Source of the DNA: Neoechinorhynchus agilis
Taxonomy: Eukaryota > Acanthocephala
DNA: 64,000 nucleotides
Reading direction: 5' to 3'
NCBI GenBank assembly: GCA_051530055.1
Contig: CM121342.1
Span: 15,624,001-15,688,000 of the forward strand
Both the position numbers and the translations under genes were made by a program. The notes beneath the pieces were generated by a model. It was given only the letters and a program-made list of their open reading frames with translations. It did no database searches and was not told where the DNA came from. The first letter of the stretch is position 1, and every line of letters begins with the position of its first letter. Below, in pieces: positions 11,806-23,038 of this stretch.

Positions 11806-12004
11806 TTAAACAATTGTGTATTTTTCATTGGGGAACAAAAAATTATTATTTTTGCGTCTCGGACCAACTTTAGAAAAGCTTACAATCGCAACGAGGATTT
11901 ACTTGTGAGTCTTTATAGCATTCAAAAAGTAAGAATAGAAATTATCTTGTAAATCGTCATGCGTTTCATGATCAATGTAGATAGTTATCTGTGATTTAAT
12001 TGCT

Positions 12005-12640
12005 ACGCTTTTAAATAACACGTTCTTCAACATTCGTCTATTCGGCAACGCCCAAAGAAGAGGTGCCATGCACTTTATGGATCTCATGAACACTCGAATT
12101 CTGATAGGTCAAATGAACGCGGCTGTTGATTTCTGAGTGGATTACGGGCAAGATCGAGTGGAAACGTTGGTAGTTCGTTCGGTTGGATTTTTCCTCAGTT
12201 TCATTTCGGGTCATGGTATCCGAGAAGGTTGGGCAGCATGGTTAAAAGAGCGGAGGTAGAGGCAGCACTTTGAGGTACGCCTTTGGAGAGGGATAGGCTG
12301 ATCCAGAAGATAGATCGACGGTGAATGTATTGTTTGCGATTGTGAAGATAAGATTCGAGCCAGCGGATCTGCCACAAGTTGAGACCAAAATCGGAGCAGG
12401 CTCGGAGAAGGAGTGAGTGGTCCACTGAGTTGAAAGCTTTAGATAAATCCAGTTGAATGATGGGGGTGACGTGGGAGGGATTATTGTCGAGGTTATGTAG
12501 GAGCGTGTCATAAATGCAAAGCAGAGCATCGGTTGCAGAAAATTTGGGCCAGAAGTCCAATTGTAGGGGCGATAGCCTTTCGTTGAGAAGTGAAAGAAGG
12601 CTAGACTTAAAACATTTTTCGAGGATTTTTGAAAGAGGGT
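12005..12640 (-). mobile_element. APE-type LINE RT fragment
   Basis: Minus-strand relic ending in the family tail near 12012. It holds the RT core words FWPKFSATDALLCIYD, DLSKAFNSVDHSLLL, ACSDFGLNLWQIRWLESYL and LSLSKGVPQ, but the RT C-terminal part and most of the 3' UTR are deleted. The frame shifts after the SPLLFN region. Confidence 0.8.
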
Positions 12641-13058
12641 AGAATGGATATTGTACTGAACAATTCAATGGAAATGGCATGGCCACACGAAGGGGAATCA
12701 CCACTCAGAGTACCACAGCGATACTTTCGACGCGAGTTAGATTTGTGGCCAAAGAACCGGTGGAACTATCTAACACCGAGACACTATTCATATTCCGGAC
12801 GGTTGGAAGGGAATTGCGCTTCCGAAGACAATTCGACGAGAAGTTCTGGACATCAGCTTGACAATGCTCAAGAACTGTTCAAAAAGCGGGACACATTTTC
12901 CGCTTTGATGTTACTCCACGCGCCATTATAGATTTCTGAATTAGCTGCAAGACGACGAAAGCTCAAGAATAAGGATCTTTCTTTTCTATATCCTTAGTGT
13001 CGATTAAAAATAAAACGTGACTATTTTTTCTTTTCAAACAATTTCGCCAATCAGCTTA
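12641..13058. other. unassigned; short coding-like word shared with 34.0 kb
   Basis: A plus-strand frame from 12679 contains STRVRFVAKEPVELSNTE. It resembles STRVKLVAKGPMEL in a plus-strand frame at about 34010-34060, with differences mostly at codon third positions. This suggests two relics of one unknown coding sequence. The rest is unassigned 3' flank of the gene at 13059. Confidence 0.35.
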
Positions 13059-14089
13059 AAATTTCATTGTCTCACTTTCCAATATTTGTCCAATGCTTTT
13101 AATGTCACCAGGATGAATTGGTCTATAGGCATCTTCCTTTTGATCATAAAGTCTTGGTCTAAGATCAAAGTACACTTTCTCGCCACTTTTATCTGATCGG
13201 AATAACCGAAATTCAGAATCATCGGTGGTATCGATTGTTCCACGCGTTATTGCAGGAAGCGAAGTTATAGTGGCGAAATTCTAGATGTTCATCTAAGACG
13301 CAGAAACCTCTATATTTGCAGTTAGTCGATATTTCTTGCAAAATTTTATGAATGAGGTTATCGAAGTTATTGTAATCGTGGCTACAACCTCGCTTCATGC
13401 CGGTAATGGATCATCATTGTATAGACCCGAGTTAACTGATTCCAGGATCGCTTCAATCTCCCTTCTGTCAGTAATCAAATTTCCTTCACGAGGACGCTGG
13501 GTAGGAGAACTTTCACCATAATGCATTCTATCCGATGCTCCAATTGAGCGTCCAACTCCGGAATAACCGTTACTGGTCCCACCTGCTTCGGAAAATGTCA
13601 CATCATTTTTATCATTAAACCTTTGTTGTCGATATTGGGATGATGCATCTTCTTGGTCACCACGCTCGAACATTCCTCTTTCTCCTCTCTTAAAACACAA
13701 TTCTTCATTCCCTTAAACCTGTTGAAGAATGGAGTGTTAAAGTAGTTTGCCGATCGCTGGAAACGACCGTGCTGATAATTAAAGGCACTAGGTTTAGATT
13801 GTTGATATGCTGAATCTTCAAAACGGCGAAATCTGTTTGTAAGAGGACGATTAGTAGGGAGAGGCCTTTCATAAATTGGAGCTGCTTTTGATGGAACATA
13901 GTTATGGGAATCTACGTATTTTCGATGTTCCGGAAATCTAAGCTTTAGTGCATCTTCGTAATTGTAGCTTTTGTTTCTGGCAGTTCCTAAATTGGAGTTT
14001 TTCTCAGGTATAGTGATTTGTTCTCCTTCGTCATAGTCGTATTTCTCCTCGTCCGGAGTAATAGCCTGTGAATATTCGCCATCATCCAT
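13059..14089 (-). pseudogene. unknown polar protein gene, copy 1 (frameshifted)
   Basis: Paralogue of the gene at 15518-16472. From the ATG at 14089 (MDDGEYSQAITPDEEKYDYD) the frame encodes an acidic start and then an Arg/Asn/Tyr-rich, probably disordered protein (SYNYEDALKLRFPEHRKY, YERPLPTNRPLTNRFRRFED). Near 13715 the homologous frame changes (RFKG, then FKRGERGMFERG), after which EGNLITDRREIEAILESVN matches copy 2. The last exon, 13281-13059 after an AG acceptor, encodes VYFDLRPRLYDQKEDAYRPI and ends ESETMKF-stop. The single frame change could be a real lesion, a sequencing error or a missed tiny intron. The function is unknown. The word YNYEDALKLR resembles, but does not meet, the eIF4E-binding consensus Y-x4-L-hydrophobic. 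Confidence 0.6.
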
Positions 14090-14155
14090 TATTTTTCTTC
14101 TCTTTTCTAATCTCTTGCTTCTCTTTTTCAATAGCGCGAATCGTATCGCAAGTAT

Positions 14156-14167
14156 TTAAATGGACAT
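14156..14167 (-). promoter_or_regulatory. three-codon upstream ORF, copy 1
   Basis: ATG TCC ATT TAA lies 67 nt before the presumed main ATG, in context AAAAATGT. The paralogue has the same uORF at 16536-16547 with a silent change (ATC). It could damp translation if the leader is transcribed. This is inference from conservation between two recent duplicates only. Confidence 0.3.
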
Positions 14168-15517
14168 TTTTGGGAAAGAAACAATGCCGCAAACGCGACG
14201 ATTGAATCACTTTAAAAGGAATGAGAAAAGGAAAAATCAGCGGTGTTCTTTAGCTGCGGAGAACCCGTGATGAATGTGAGCTACAGCTGAATCATTGGAA
14301 AAAAGTAAAAAGAGTAATTTGTACCAAAAAACATCTACTTTTGCTCAAATGACATTCACGTTGCTTCCATGCACGATGTTGCGCAAACTATTTTTAAACT
14401 TCAGTATTTTAGTGTTAACTAAAATTTACTAAGTCCTTCAGTCTTTTCGTTATGATGTAAATCAACATTTAGATAGAGTGTTAGTCGTTATCCGGCCGCT
14501 GATACTAAAAGGTGGCATGTATTGCCTAAGAGAAATATCGAATTATTTTTTATAGGGCTGCACGCTTACTCTGATCATTAATTGCGTTTTCGTCGTGTTT
14601 ATTGCAGTTGGCCTTAAGATTTTTTTAGCCCCATCTCCTACGAGTTAACTTTTGTCGTTCTTAGACGATTGCAAAAATAGAGACCATATTTCTCCGTTCA
14701 ATGTTCATACTGAATTTTCGACTTGTAAGCAATAGCTCGAAACCTTTCAGAAATCTCTTAAATAGGAGTTAGTATAGAACTTTCAAAGCTCTGTGTGCTT
14801 ACAATAGAAATGGAACCAAAGACAATACCCATTACAATCGCTCTTATGCAGTTCAAACTGTAGAGATTGCATTTAACCTCGTAAAGTGGAATACTGCTAC
14901 ACTCATCCTGAAGCTGGCTATTCCATTCTGCACAAAATGCTTAACTGGGAAAATATTTCGAGGATGAAATACATTACAGGCATGGTAAGTATAAAAATGG
15001 CGTTTCAGATTAATGACAAAAGAGAGCGTATTGTCGAATTGCGACCACAGAGATCTCTCATAATCGTCGGGGATCTGAATATCGAGAAAGCGCTCCTGGT
15101 TAATACTCTAAACCATATTGCCCTATTGATGATGTTATTATGATTTCGGCTATTAATCTGAACTTGAGTTACCTTTTCGTGAAAAAGACGGGAATTATTA
15201 TTAAATCTATCTGACTTACTGGAATTAAAGACCATATAAAAACACTGCAATCACAAACTGCGCGATTCTCCATATAAGCTTCAGAATTAATAGAGTTTTG
15301 CGTTGTTATTTTTAACAGCAATCGATTAGGTAGAAAAATATTTTTCATATTATAATTTCTCCTGGACATATTTTGCATGCATATTCATAAGATGGTTAAA
15401 AAATTATGAAGAAATCCGATATTGAAATAGTGCGTTCCACATTCATTTACAGATGAGTGCAGTTCATTTAGTAAACCGCAAATTCAACGTCTTCTTCGTT
15501 TATAATTATTTTTATGG
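14168..15517. other. intergenic between the paralogue pair
   Basis: 14168-14430 is the upstream region of copy 1 and is closely matched at 16548-16790 upstream of copy 2, so the duplication includes the putative promoter. The remainder to 15517 has no recognisable gene. A plus frame at 14886-15143 contains SLIIVGDLNIEK, which vaguely recalls a LINE endonuclease but is too weak to call. Confidence 0.45.
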
Positions 15518-16472
15518 TTACATATCAAGGCCAATATTTTTAGTTTCCGTTATCAAAAGTCTGTCGATTCCTTTGAAATCGCAGGATGTAATTAGTCTGT
15601 AGACATCAAGCTCGCTGTCGTAAAGTTTTGGTCTTCCATTAAAATGAATATTTCCACCTTTTTCGTGAAATTGATGTAATTTATGAGTTTCATAATTAGT
15701 CGAAGGAATAGCTGCACGATATTTTATTACTGAAATCGGGCATGGGATAGGTAGTGCAATCTCCTATTGATATCTTGTCGTACAGGGAAGTAAATATCTT
15801 CGAACAAATTCAGACTTAGACAAAAGGATTTCAGAATTTGACACCTTAGTGTTTAGATAATAATTTTAACCAAATCAGCACGACCCGATTCCTGCATTCT
15901 AAAGGATCATCACTGTAAAATTTGGAATTGACAGCTTCCATAATCTTATCAATATCCCGTTTGCTCGTTATGAGACGACTTTCTGGTTCTCTGCCGTGAA
16001 ATCCATATCTATTATGCCGATTCCTTCGTTCGCGCTCAACGCGATAAGGTGCTTTTATTTTAGTAATCGTGCTTTCCTTGGGATCAAAATCGTTTTGATT
16101 ATTAAAGCTCTGTCCTCTAGATCGGTTATGCGGATTAAACCTCTCGTCGTCATCACTAAATTCCTGGTATCCATTACGAAAAGGCGTCCGGTGGAAGCGA
16201 TGTGCATTTGGTTTCGACGCTTGATATGCTGAATCTTCAAAACGGCGAAATCTGTTTGTAAGAGGACGATTAGTAGGCAGAGGCCTTTCATAAATTGGAG
16301 CTGCTTTTGATGGAACATAGTTATGGGAATCTACGTATTTTCGATGTTCCGGAAATCTAAGCTTTAGTGCATCTTCGTAATTGTAACTTTTGTTTCTGGC
16401 AGTTCCGTCGTCATAGTCGTATTTCTCCTCATCCGGAGTAACAGCCTGTGAATATTCGCCATCATCCATCAT
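15518..16472 (-). CDS. unknown polar protein gene, copy 2
   Basis: The better preserved paralogue of copy 1. The start is at the ATG pair 16472/16469 (MMDDGEYSQAV). The first exon runs uninterrupted to about 15880: acidic start, SYNYEDALKLRFPEHRKY, YERPLPTNRPLTNRFRRFED, then Arg/Asn/Asp-rich sequence (RFNPHNRSRGQSFNNQNDF) and SRLITSKRDIDKIMEAVN. A second exon, about 15725-15518 after a TTTCAG acceptor, encodes HFNGRPKLYDSELDVYRLI and ends KNIGLDM-stop, matching the last exon of copy 1. The exact donor site is not resolved. There is no signal peptide, membrane segment or known domain, and it looks intrinsically disordered. The conservation pattern (frame kept) suggests this copy is functional. 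Confidence 0.65.
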
Positions 16473-16535
16473 TTTTCTTCTCTTTTCTAATCTCTTGCTT
16501 CTCTTTTTCAACAGCGCGAATCGTATCGCAAGTAT

Positions 16536-16547
16536 TTAGATGGACAT
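16536..16547 (-). promoter_or_regulatory. three-codon upstream ORF, copy 2
   Basis: ATG TCC ATC TAA, 64 nt upstream of the first main ATG; the counterpart of the uORF at 14156-14167. Confidence 0.3.
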
Positions 16548-16879
16548 TTTTGGGAAAGAAACAATGCCTCAAACGCGACGATTGAATCACTTTAAAAGGA
16601 ATGAGAAAAGGAAGAATCAGCGGTGTTCTTTAGCTGCGAAAAACCCGTGATGAATGTGAGCTACAGCTGAATCATTGGAAAAAAGTAAAAAGACTAATTT
16701 GTATCAAAAAACATCTATTTTTTCTCAAATGACATTAACGTTGCCTCCATGCACGATGTTGCGCAAACTATTTTAAATTCTAGTATTTTCTATCAAGCAT
16801 CTACTGCAATGCCAGTCTAAGGTTGATTTAAATATCTCAAGCAAGGGCTTCTCCAGAGTTTGTATATATACACAGAAAT

Positions 16880-18135
16880 AACGTATTGAGCGGTTTTTTC
16901 TCTGTAGCTCTTAATGCCGTATCATTGTCGGCGTGGTTCATACGCTTAATCCTCAACTGCAATCTCTTCAGATATGGGAACAGGCTCTATCGGCAAGCCC
17001 GAGGATTGGCAATGGGGAAGAGCCTTGCTCCTGTGTTGGTGATTTTGTTCCTGGACGATCTGGAGAGGCAGCACATTTTTCCACATATTACTGAAAAAGG
17101 CTATGCATGAACTATGTGGACTACGTGCCACTGTCTTACAAGGAGACGTCTAAACTAGATGAATTCGAATAGAGGCTCAATACAATGGACACAGCCTGGC
17201 GGTTACGAGTGACAACCCAGTGGACTATTTACGCTTCCTCAGCTTGCGACTCAAATCTGACGATGCGACAACATTTGAGTGGTATCGTATGTCATGTAAG
17301 GGGTGATGAAGCAAGCGATCTACACTGCGACGCATAAGAACGCAAATCTTTGCTGATCATCGCTGAAGGCTATAAGGAACGCGGTGCGGTTAATGATGTA
17401 AACGGAGTTTTCGCGCAAAACAGTTATGGAGATTTTGGAAATTAAAAGGCTTCAACGTTAAGGGGAATCGATGGACGGACTTTTGAGAAAGGAGCAAAAG
17501 AATAGTGATACCTTACCGATCCTGAGGATCCCATTTATCAGCGAAAAATTTACGAGCGGCATCAAGAAGCTCTTTTAAAAGAGACAGGTCTGGAGATTCG
17601 ATTGGTACACATGAGTGCTTTATCATTACGCCGGAACAAGGACAACGCACCACTAGGAAACGCCCCAGTGCCCGATATCGTGCCTTTTGTGTAAGCATAC
17701 AGGCGGCAAGGCCCAAGGTCGCATGAATCCGGAAAGACCGCTGTGCATGAGGAGTAATGTCGTTCGAACGAGCTGTCTTCAATGCGCAAAAGAACAGATC
17801 CGGGTCATCTACATTGGGAAGACGTAGAGGCCCCTCCATGTGCGTATTTGTGAACATGCCCGTAACGCATTGAAATCAAGCGCGGCCTCCTACGGGTCGA
17901 TACCATGGGTCAAACACCACTTTTAAAGTTCCATCCAGGAGATCAAGGAGACAGTAGTCAGGTACCAAGCCAAAGACCCATTAAAACTTTCGCTTGCGGA
18001 AGCACTGCTCATATCTCGCAAGAGGCTAAAAATGTTACTGAGCGAAGTGATCAGGGAGAGGAGACTGGTTTGATAGATTGTGTGTGTTTTGTTGGGACCT
18101 GTAGAACGAGTAAAACTACGAAATATCGGTCCTAA
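16880..18135 (+). mobile_element. Penelope-like element relic
   Basis: RT word GLAMGKSLAPVLVILFLDDLE near 17005-17070. Further along are the linker word LPILRIPFISEKFTSGIKKL (about 17515-17570) and a GIY-YIG nuclease remnant near 17790-17860 (VIYIGKT, then VRICEHARNAL). The order RT, linker, GIY-YIG is that of Penelope-like elements. It is old and broken in several places. An imperfect hairpin (GGACC...GGTCC) lies at 18091-18133. Confidence 0.7.
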
Positions 18136-19086
18136 ATAAACATTTGTTCTTAATTGCGAAAATTGCTCAAATAAAATGAAAATTTAAACCTTTCACAAGG
18201 CTAAACATACAAGCAATCGGCATGTCAACGATTCCACCGCCGCCCCCTCACCCCGCTCGGGACTTAACCATCTCAGCAAACCACGATCCGCCGCATGTCG
18301 CACCGCCCACGCTCGACGCTGCTGACGCAGGCACCCTCAGCGCGCCACCTGTTGACCATGCGGATCACGAGTGGACCGACGCTGCAAATTCACAAAATCA
18401 ACTTTGGTCCGGACAACCTGTAGAGAACAAGCGGCAAACGGAAATTTCAAGTACTCTGAGAGGTGAGGCCAATGCTGCCCGAGATCCGAAGGTCTTAACA
18501 CATAATTGCCTGGTCTGTGACAAGCAGATCAAAATTACGAAATCGGGAGAATTTTTGACTCACGGCCCAAGGGATTCCAGGTGTGTTGGTTCCGGCCTTC
18601 TGCTGGCAAGCTCTGCTCCTCAGCTCAATTAACCTCGTCAAAACATCCAAAACATCGTCCATTGCACCCCTTCGTTGCTGGAGATCGCGCGCGTTTTGCC
18701 CAGAAACATCCTGAAGCGGATCCCAAAGGGTGCTCGATTTCAGGTAGCGAAGAGATATTCAGCCCTGTTGAGCGACTGTCTCGAGACAAATACCGAGATA
18801 TCTTGGGCACGCCTTTTCGCATTCCCGAGACTGGTACTTTGTGCTGGAGTACCATCTGATGAGTCCCTTGTTACTCTCATCAAAAGCCGGGTGTCCTCCT
18901 TCGACAACTCGTTTGGAGAGGTCCTACGCAAAGCTCGCGTTTTCAGGGGAGATTTCTCAAAGCCATCGAATCCGAGCCTAGCTTCAACCCGTTCAATGAC
19001 TCAGAGAGTGTCTTCTAAACTCGCCGATGGTGATGTGAGAGGCGCGGTTCGCATTCTATCATCTACCAACGAATTCGCAAGATCGG

Positions 19087-19790
19087 ATGATGTTCCGGAT
19101 ACCGACACAAACCGAATACTTTATTAAAACGGGCAAGTACCGGGTCAAGGTTGTACATGTTGACCCACGAGAACCAAATGATCTGTACTTTATCGCTCAT
19201 TCCGAAATGGACCTTCTTTTATTGAAAATAATCCAATCGAGATTATCTCGCGGTTTAGACCTGATGAAATCTAAACAAACACCAGTCAATTTAGCTGAGT
19301 GCAACTTATTGGCTGCAAAATTCGATAGCGATTGTGTGTATTCGAGATGTAAGATTATTAATAGAGACGATGTTCGTACTCAGATTGATCTGATTGTCCT
19401 TAGATTCGAGCAATCAATTCGATGCAATGAAGACGCGATTTTCTAGAATTCGATAATGCCGATCAAACCAGGATCATTTTTTTACAAGATAACACAATTG
19501 TCAAGGCGGTGCGGTGTGCATTGTAAGAGCAGCGAACAAAAAACTCAATGCGAGAAAGTTCTAAACGAACATCTCGATTCAATGATCATAAAAGTGATCA
19601 ATGCTGAAAGGGTTGATGGTCGCTTTTTGTATAAGGTTGTCCTGCTCCATAATCAATGCTAGCAAATGCGTGCTATATACATACACACACCGAAATAAGG
19701 CAACTTAGTCCATTTGAAAACAAAAGCTTCACGTCCGAAATTGTTAATTCGTTGATAAAAAGCCACTCCTTGTGTCAATCTAAAAGCCTA
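19087..19790 (+). pseudogene. Tudor-domain fragment inside R2-like LINE
   Basis: A frame at 19087-19446 encodes KVVHVDPREPNDLYF and later LLAAKFDSDCVYSRCKI followed by VRTQIDLIVLRF. This is the pattern of an extended Tudor domain (start of the fold, the 'AKF.SD..WYRA.I' strand pair, then 'D...IDFG'), with the final residues degenerate. A second frame at 19456-19662 (FYKITQLSRRCG ... VDGRFLYKVVLL) also fits a Tudor-protein neighbourhood. No introns are seen, so a retrocopied or transduced host fragment is possible. It is flanked by R2-like sequence on the left and a LINE 3' end on the right. Incomplete and probably non-functional. Confidence 0.5.
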
Positions 19791-19796
19791 TCTCTC

Positions 19797-19980
19797 TCCG
19801 GATCCGTCATAAACTCCGGATCCATCGTCCACTCCGGATCCATCATCCACACCGGATCCTTCATCCACACCGGATGCGTCCATCGATACCGGATCCGTCA
19901 TCCACTCCGGATCCATCATCCACACCGGATCCGTCGTCCACACCGGATCCGTCATCCACACGGGATCCGTCATCAACTCT
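19797..19980. repeat. 18-bp minisatellite (CCGGATCCRTCATCCACA)
   Basis: About ten head-to-tail copies of an 18-bp unit such as CCGGATCCATCATCCACA, with single-base variants. As the period is a multiple of three, both strands read open (Gly-Val-Asp-Asp-type repeats on the minus strand), but there is no sign that this is a protein. Confidence 0.9.
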
Positions 19981-20045
19981 AAAGTGATCACGAGGACCCA
20001 GAGGTACATGGGCACTCTTCTAAAATAAAACGTGTTGTTTTTTAT
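19981..20045 (+). mobile_element. LINE 3' end, plus orientation
   Basis: GAGGACCCAGAGGTACATGG followed by AAAATAAAACGTGTTG is the reverse complement of the family 3' end seen at 9205-9275 and 4966-5030. The minisatellite just before it takes the place of the GGGAAT micro-repeat module. Confidence 0.55.
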
Positions 20046-21795
20046 ACGAAAACTCTCCAACTTCTCAGAGAGAAACATCCTCGACCCACTGGTCATCTAG
20101 AATATTCGGAGATGATCCCCTCGTGCACCCCGTTAGAATTTTCGGTTGATGCTGTTAAGATAGCCGTTTCTTCGTTCGCAAATGGGTCAGCATTTGGGAT
20201 CGACGGGATGATGCCCTTCTCCGTAGGTGATCCATCCCATGTTCTCCTGAACGTCTTGACTCGGTTAGTCGGCGTTATTGTTTTTTGGCGCTTCCCTCTG
20301 CGCATTAGAAAAGAAGGACTGTGGGATTCACCCCATCGCGATTGGCTCTACATTGAGACGACTAGCCGGGAAAGTGATCTCTAGGCGAGTCTCAGAAGGT
20401 GTTGCTGAAATTCTTCGTCCAGTTCAACTAAGTTGCTTCACACCTTGAGGGGCGGAAGCCATAGTCCACGCACTCTGTACATTTGTTATTGAGAACGTTA
20501 AAGCGTGTGTGATCCTAAAATTAGATTTCCGGAACGCCTTCAATTCCGCTAATCGCGACTCGCTCTTAAAAGCTGTCAACGATCGTGCGCCGGTGGCTTA
20601 CGGGTATTTTAGAAATTCGTACGGAGCTGCGATCCCTCTTGTATTCAACGATCACATCATTCCTTCCGAAAGAGGCGTTCGACAGGGCAACCCATTAGGT
20701 CCTATTGGTTTCGCGCTCACAGTGAACGAATTAGCGCATTCTCTTGATGCGGAATTCAATGCCTGGTCCCTGGACGATGCTACACTGAGAGGTGATGCTC
20801 AGGTAGTTCTTCGTGACCTGGAGAAAATCACGATGGGGGCAAGCAAGTTGGGCATTGAATTGAACACAGAAAAGTGCGAGAGAGAAGCATAACCGCACTT
20901 CAGCGCATTTTGAAGGATGCGTATCGCCTTGATATGCATTTTGAAGAGGGAATCAGTGAGTGGTGTACACTGACGAACGCCGATTAAGTACCTGTGAATG
21001 GCCAAAAACAATCTGTGTGGGATCGACCCCTCGTCGCAAGAGTTCGAAGCTCTCTCTTATCAGACTCAAGCGACGACGTTGCCCGTGCCAGGTTGTTGGC
21101 AGTCTCCACTAGAGAATCAGGTTCTTGGTTGAACGCAGCCCCGCTGGCATCTGTGGGTATTCTCCTCTCCGACGAGGCAGTATGTGTCGGAGTTTCAATG
21201 CGACTAGGACTACCAATGTGTCATCCCCACCGTTGCCGCTGCAGTGCAAATGTGGATTCTTCGGGACGTCATGGTCTCATCGGTAGAAAATCAGCCGGTA
21301 GATTCGCACGACATGCCGAAATTAACATGGTGCTGAGACGGGCACTTGTTACGGTACATGCTCCCAATATTTTGGAACCTGCCAACCTCTGTAGGGATGA
21401 CGGACGTAGACCTGATTTGGTGACCGCATTTCCGTGGAGGGAGGGTAAATGCCTCCTCTGGGACGCCACTTGTGTCGATACACTCGTGCCCAGCAATCTC
21501 AAGTTCTCGGTGGTTCAAGCTGCAGGTGCAGCGAGCGCGGCGGAAGGACGGAAAATGGCGAAATACCTCGATTTAGCCTAGACCCATGTGTTTGTGCCTT
21601 TTGGGGTTGAGACCTACGGATCTCTTGGTAGCGAGGCTCTTCAACTCCTGAGGGATCTGAAGCGACGCCTTCAGGTTATACCGGGTGATGCAAGGTCAGG
21701 TCAATACCTGGTTCAAAATATCAGCATCGCCGTGTTGAGAGGCAACACTGCAAGCATTCGGGCGACAATTGAAGACGAGGACGGCGAATAATTAT

Positions 21796-22215
21796 GTTTA
21801 GATCTATGTTATAGAGAATCCTTTTAAAAAACTGTTATAATATATTTCCTTGCGTAAGTCACGCAACTTTGCTGGCTTGTAGAAGGAAGCAGATTTCCAT
21901 GGTTTGTCGTAGATCTTAATGAATTTAATTGTTTATGTATTCGAACAAAATAAAATCTAACATTTAACACTCAACTGTTTTGGAATAAAAGATAAATACG
22001 CATTCTTTGAATTTAAATCCAATATAAAAAAGTTGTTGAAACTCGGGGTTTCGTTCTGATTGGGCTTTTTCATATGTAAACTAACCGCAGTCCATTAATA
22101 TTGAAAAGGGAAGAAAATTTCTTAGAGAAGCTGAGAAGTGGACTGCGATGAATTCTAAATCGGGGTTTTGCAGAGAACCTATGAGAAATGTACGAAAATT
22201 TAGACCTCCCTCTTG
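21796..22215. other. intergenic, nothing recognised
   Basis: AT-rich spacer after the R2-like element, without a recognisable frame or repeat. Confidence 0.45.
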
Positions 22216-22219
22216 GACG

Positions 22220-22480
22220 GTCCTCTCCTTACGCTTGAAAGGAAGAGTAATCGTGAAGGATGGCTGAATTGCTGTTGACGGGGGTAAGCCATGTTTCTAC
22301 TAAGATGATAACGTCGGCTTTTGAGGTAGATGAAATGAGTAATACTTTATCTAGTTTAGGGATGAGACTTAGAGTGTTAGAATTGGAGTACGATGAGAAA
22401 GGGGATTTTGCATTCAGGTACTTTGGGAGTGGAAATGAAGGAGATTGCGGTTGCTTTGGTGATCAATACAATTTGTCGAT
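22220..22480 (-). mobile_element. LINE endonuclease (APE) fragment
   Basis: The minus strand reads STSKADVIILVETWLTPVNS, the conserved 'ADI..ITETWL' block of an APE-type LINE endonuclease. It is related to, but diverged from, the block at 30960-31060. Confidence 0.6.
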
Positions 22481-23038
22481 CTCAAAGTACTGATTATCAC
22501 AAAGAGAGAAGTGCGGGAACGAATCGAAAATTTGCGTTGCGATGGTGATTGGCAATGATAGGAACGAGTTTTGAGCTGAGATTCAATGTGGATCAGCCAC
22601 GTTTAATTATGCCGATTTGTGGCATATTTGCGTAGGGGTTGAGTGATAATTTTTTACTTGTTTCGGGAGGGAAACCGTGTTTAATGTGGAAGGACAGGGT
22701 GATTGTCCTCTATGGTTTTTAAGGCGCCGGTGGAGTTGCACGTAGTCAAAGAATTTAGGAAAGTTGCGCTATCTTTTTTTCCACAAAATTCTGGTCCTGT
22801 CGATCACTTTTAATATTTGTCTTAATAAGACACTTTTGGGAATTTTAAAAACTATAGTAAACATTTCTGCACGTGATTAGCAGTTGTTCTTAAATTTAAA
22901 CAAGCTAGAAAAGGGGAACACGGATTAAATATCGTTTTGATGAGAATGCCCAACAATTGATATTATTGCGTGTTTGCTACTTTGAAACCTTACAAACCAA
23001 ATAAAGATTTACTCCATGACTTGTCGTTTCTAAAATGT
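22481..23038. other. no gene seen; 3' flank of FTSJ3/Spb1 gene
   Basis: No coding frame is recognised. The GT-rich part (22500-22760) may be further LINE debris. The part near 22800-23038 is the presumed 3' untranslated region of the minus-strand gene. Confidence 0.4.

Larger units (their letters stand above)
18160..21795 (+). mobile_element. R2-like LINE (RT plus restriction-like endonuclease), copy 1
   Basis: The ORF starts at the ATG at 18222 with a Pro-rich leader. A zinc-finger-like word NCLVCDKQIKITKSGEF/HGPRDSRC lies at 18508-18590. A conserved N-terminal region (VLPRNILKRIPKGARFQVAK; SSKLADGDVRGAVRILSS) runs to 19080. The RT resumes at 20110 (FANGSAFGIDG; KLDFRNAFNS at 20515; RGVRQGNPLGP; WSLDDAT). 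The C-terminal domain at 21220-21480 has CRCSANVDSSGRHGL, RHAEIN, LEP, GRRPDLVTAFPW and LLWDATCVD. This arrangement fits the R2-type zinc knuckle and PD-(D/E)XK nuclease. The tail QNISIAVLRGNTAS ends at 21790. The copy is interrupted at about 19085-20045 by foreign sequence and has stops and deletions, so it is inactive. Confidence 0.8.

Noticed and set aside
17513-17857. Minus-strand frame of 114 residues
   Set aside because: The plus strand here carries Penelope linker and GIY-YIG words; the minus frame is a shadow.
18091-18133. Imperfect hairpin GGACC...GGTCC containing CTACGAAA
   Set aside because: It lacks the CTGANGA strand of a hammerhead and has only short helices; noted with the Penelope relic but not called as an RNA.
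18853-18864. CTGATGAGTCCC, identical to a hammerhead core word
   Set aside because: It lies in the R2-like ORF at a conserved protein position (VPSDESLVTL) and has no GGGAC-GAAA partner nearby; a coincidence of coding sequence.
19788-20096. Minus-strand Gly-Val-Asp-Asp repeat protein
   Set aside because: Produced by the 18-bp satellite, whose length is a multiple of three; no start, promoter or conserved end.
21269-21518. Two minus-strand frames of about 75 residues
   Set aside because: Antisense to the R2-like nuclease domain on the plus strand.
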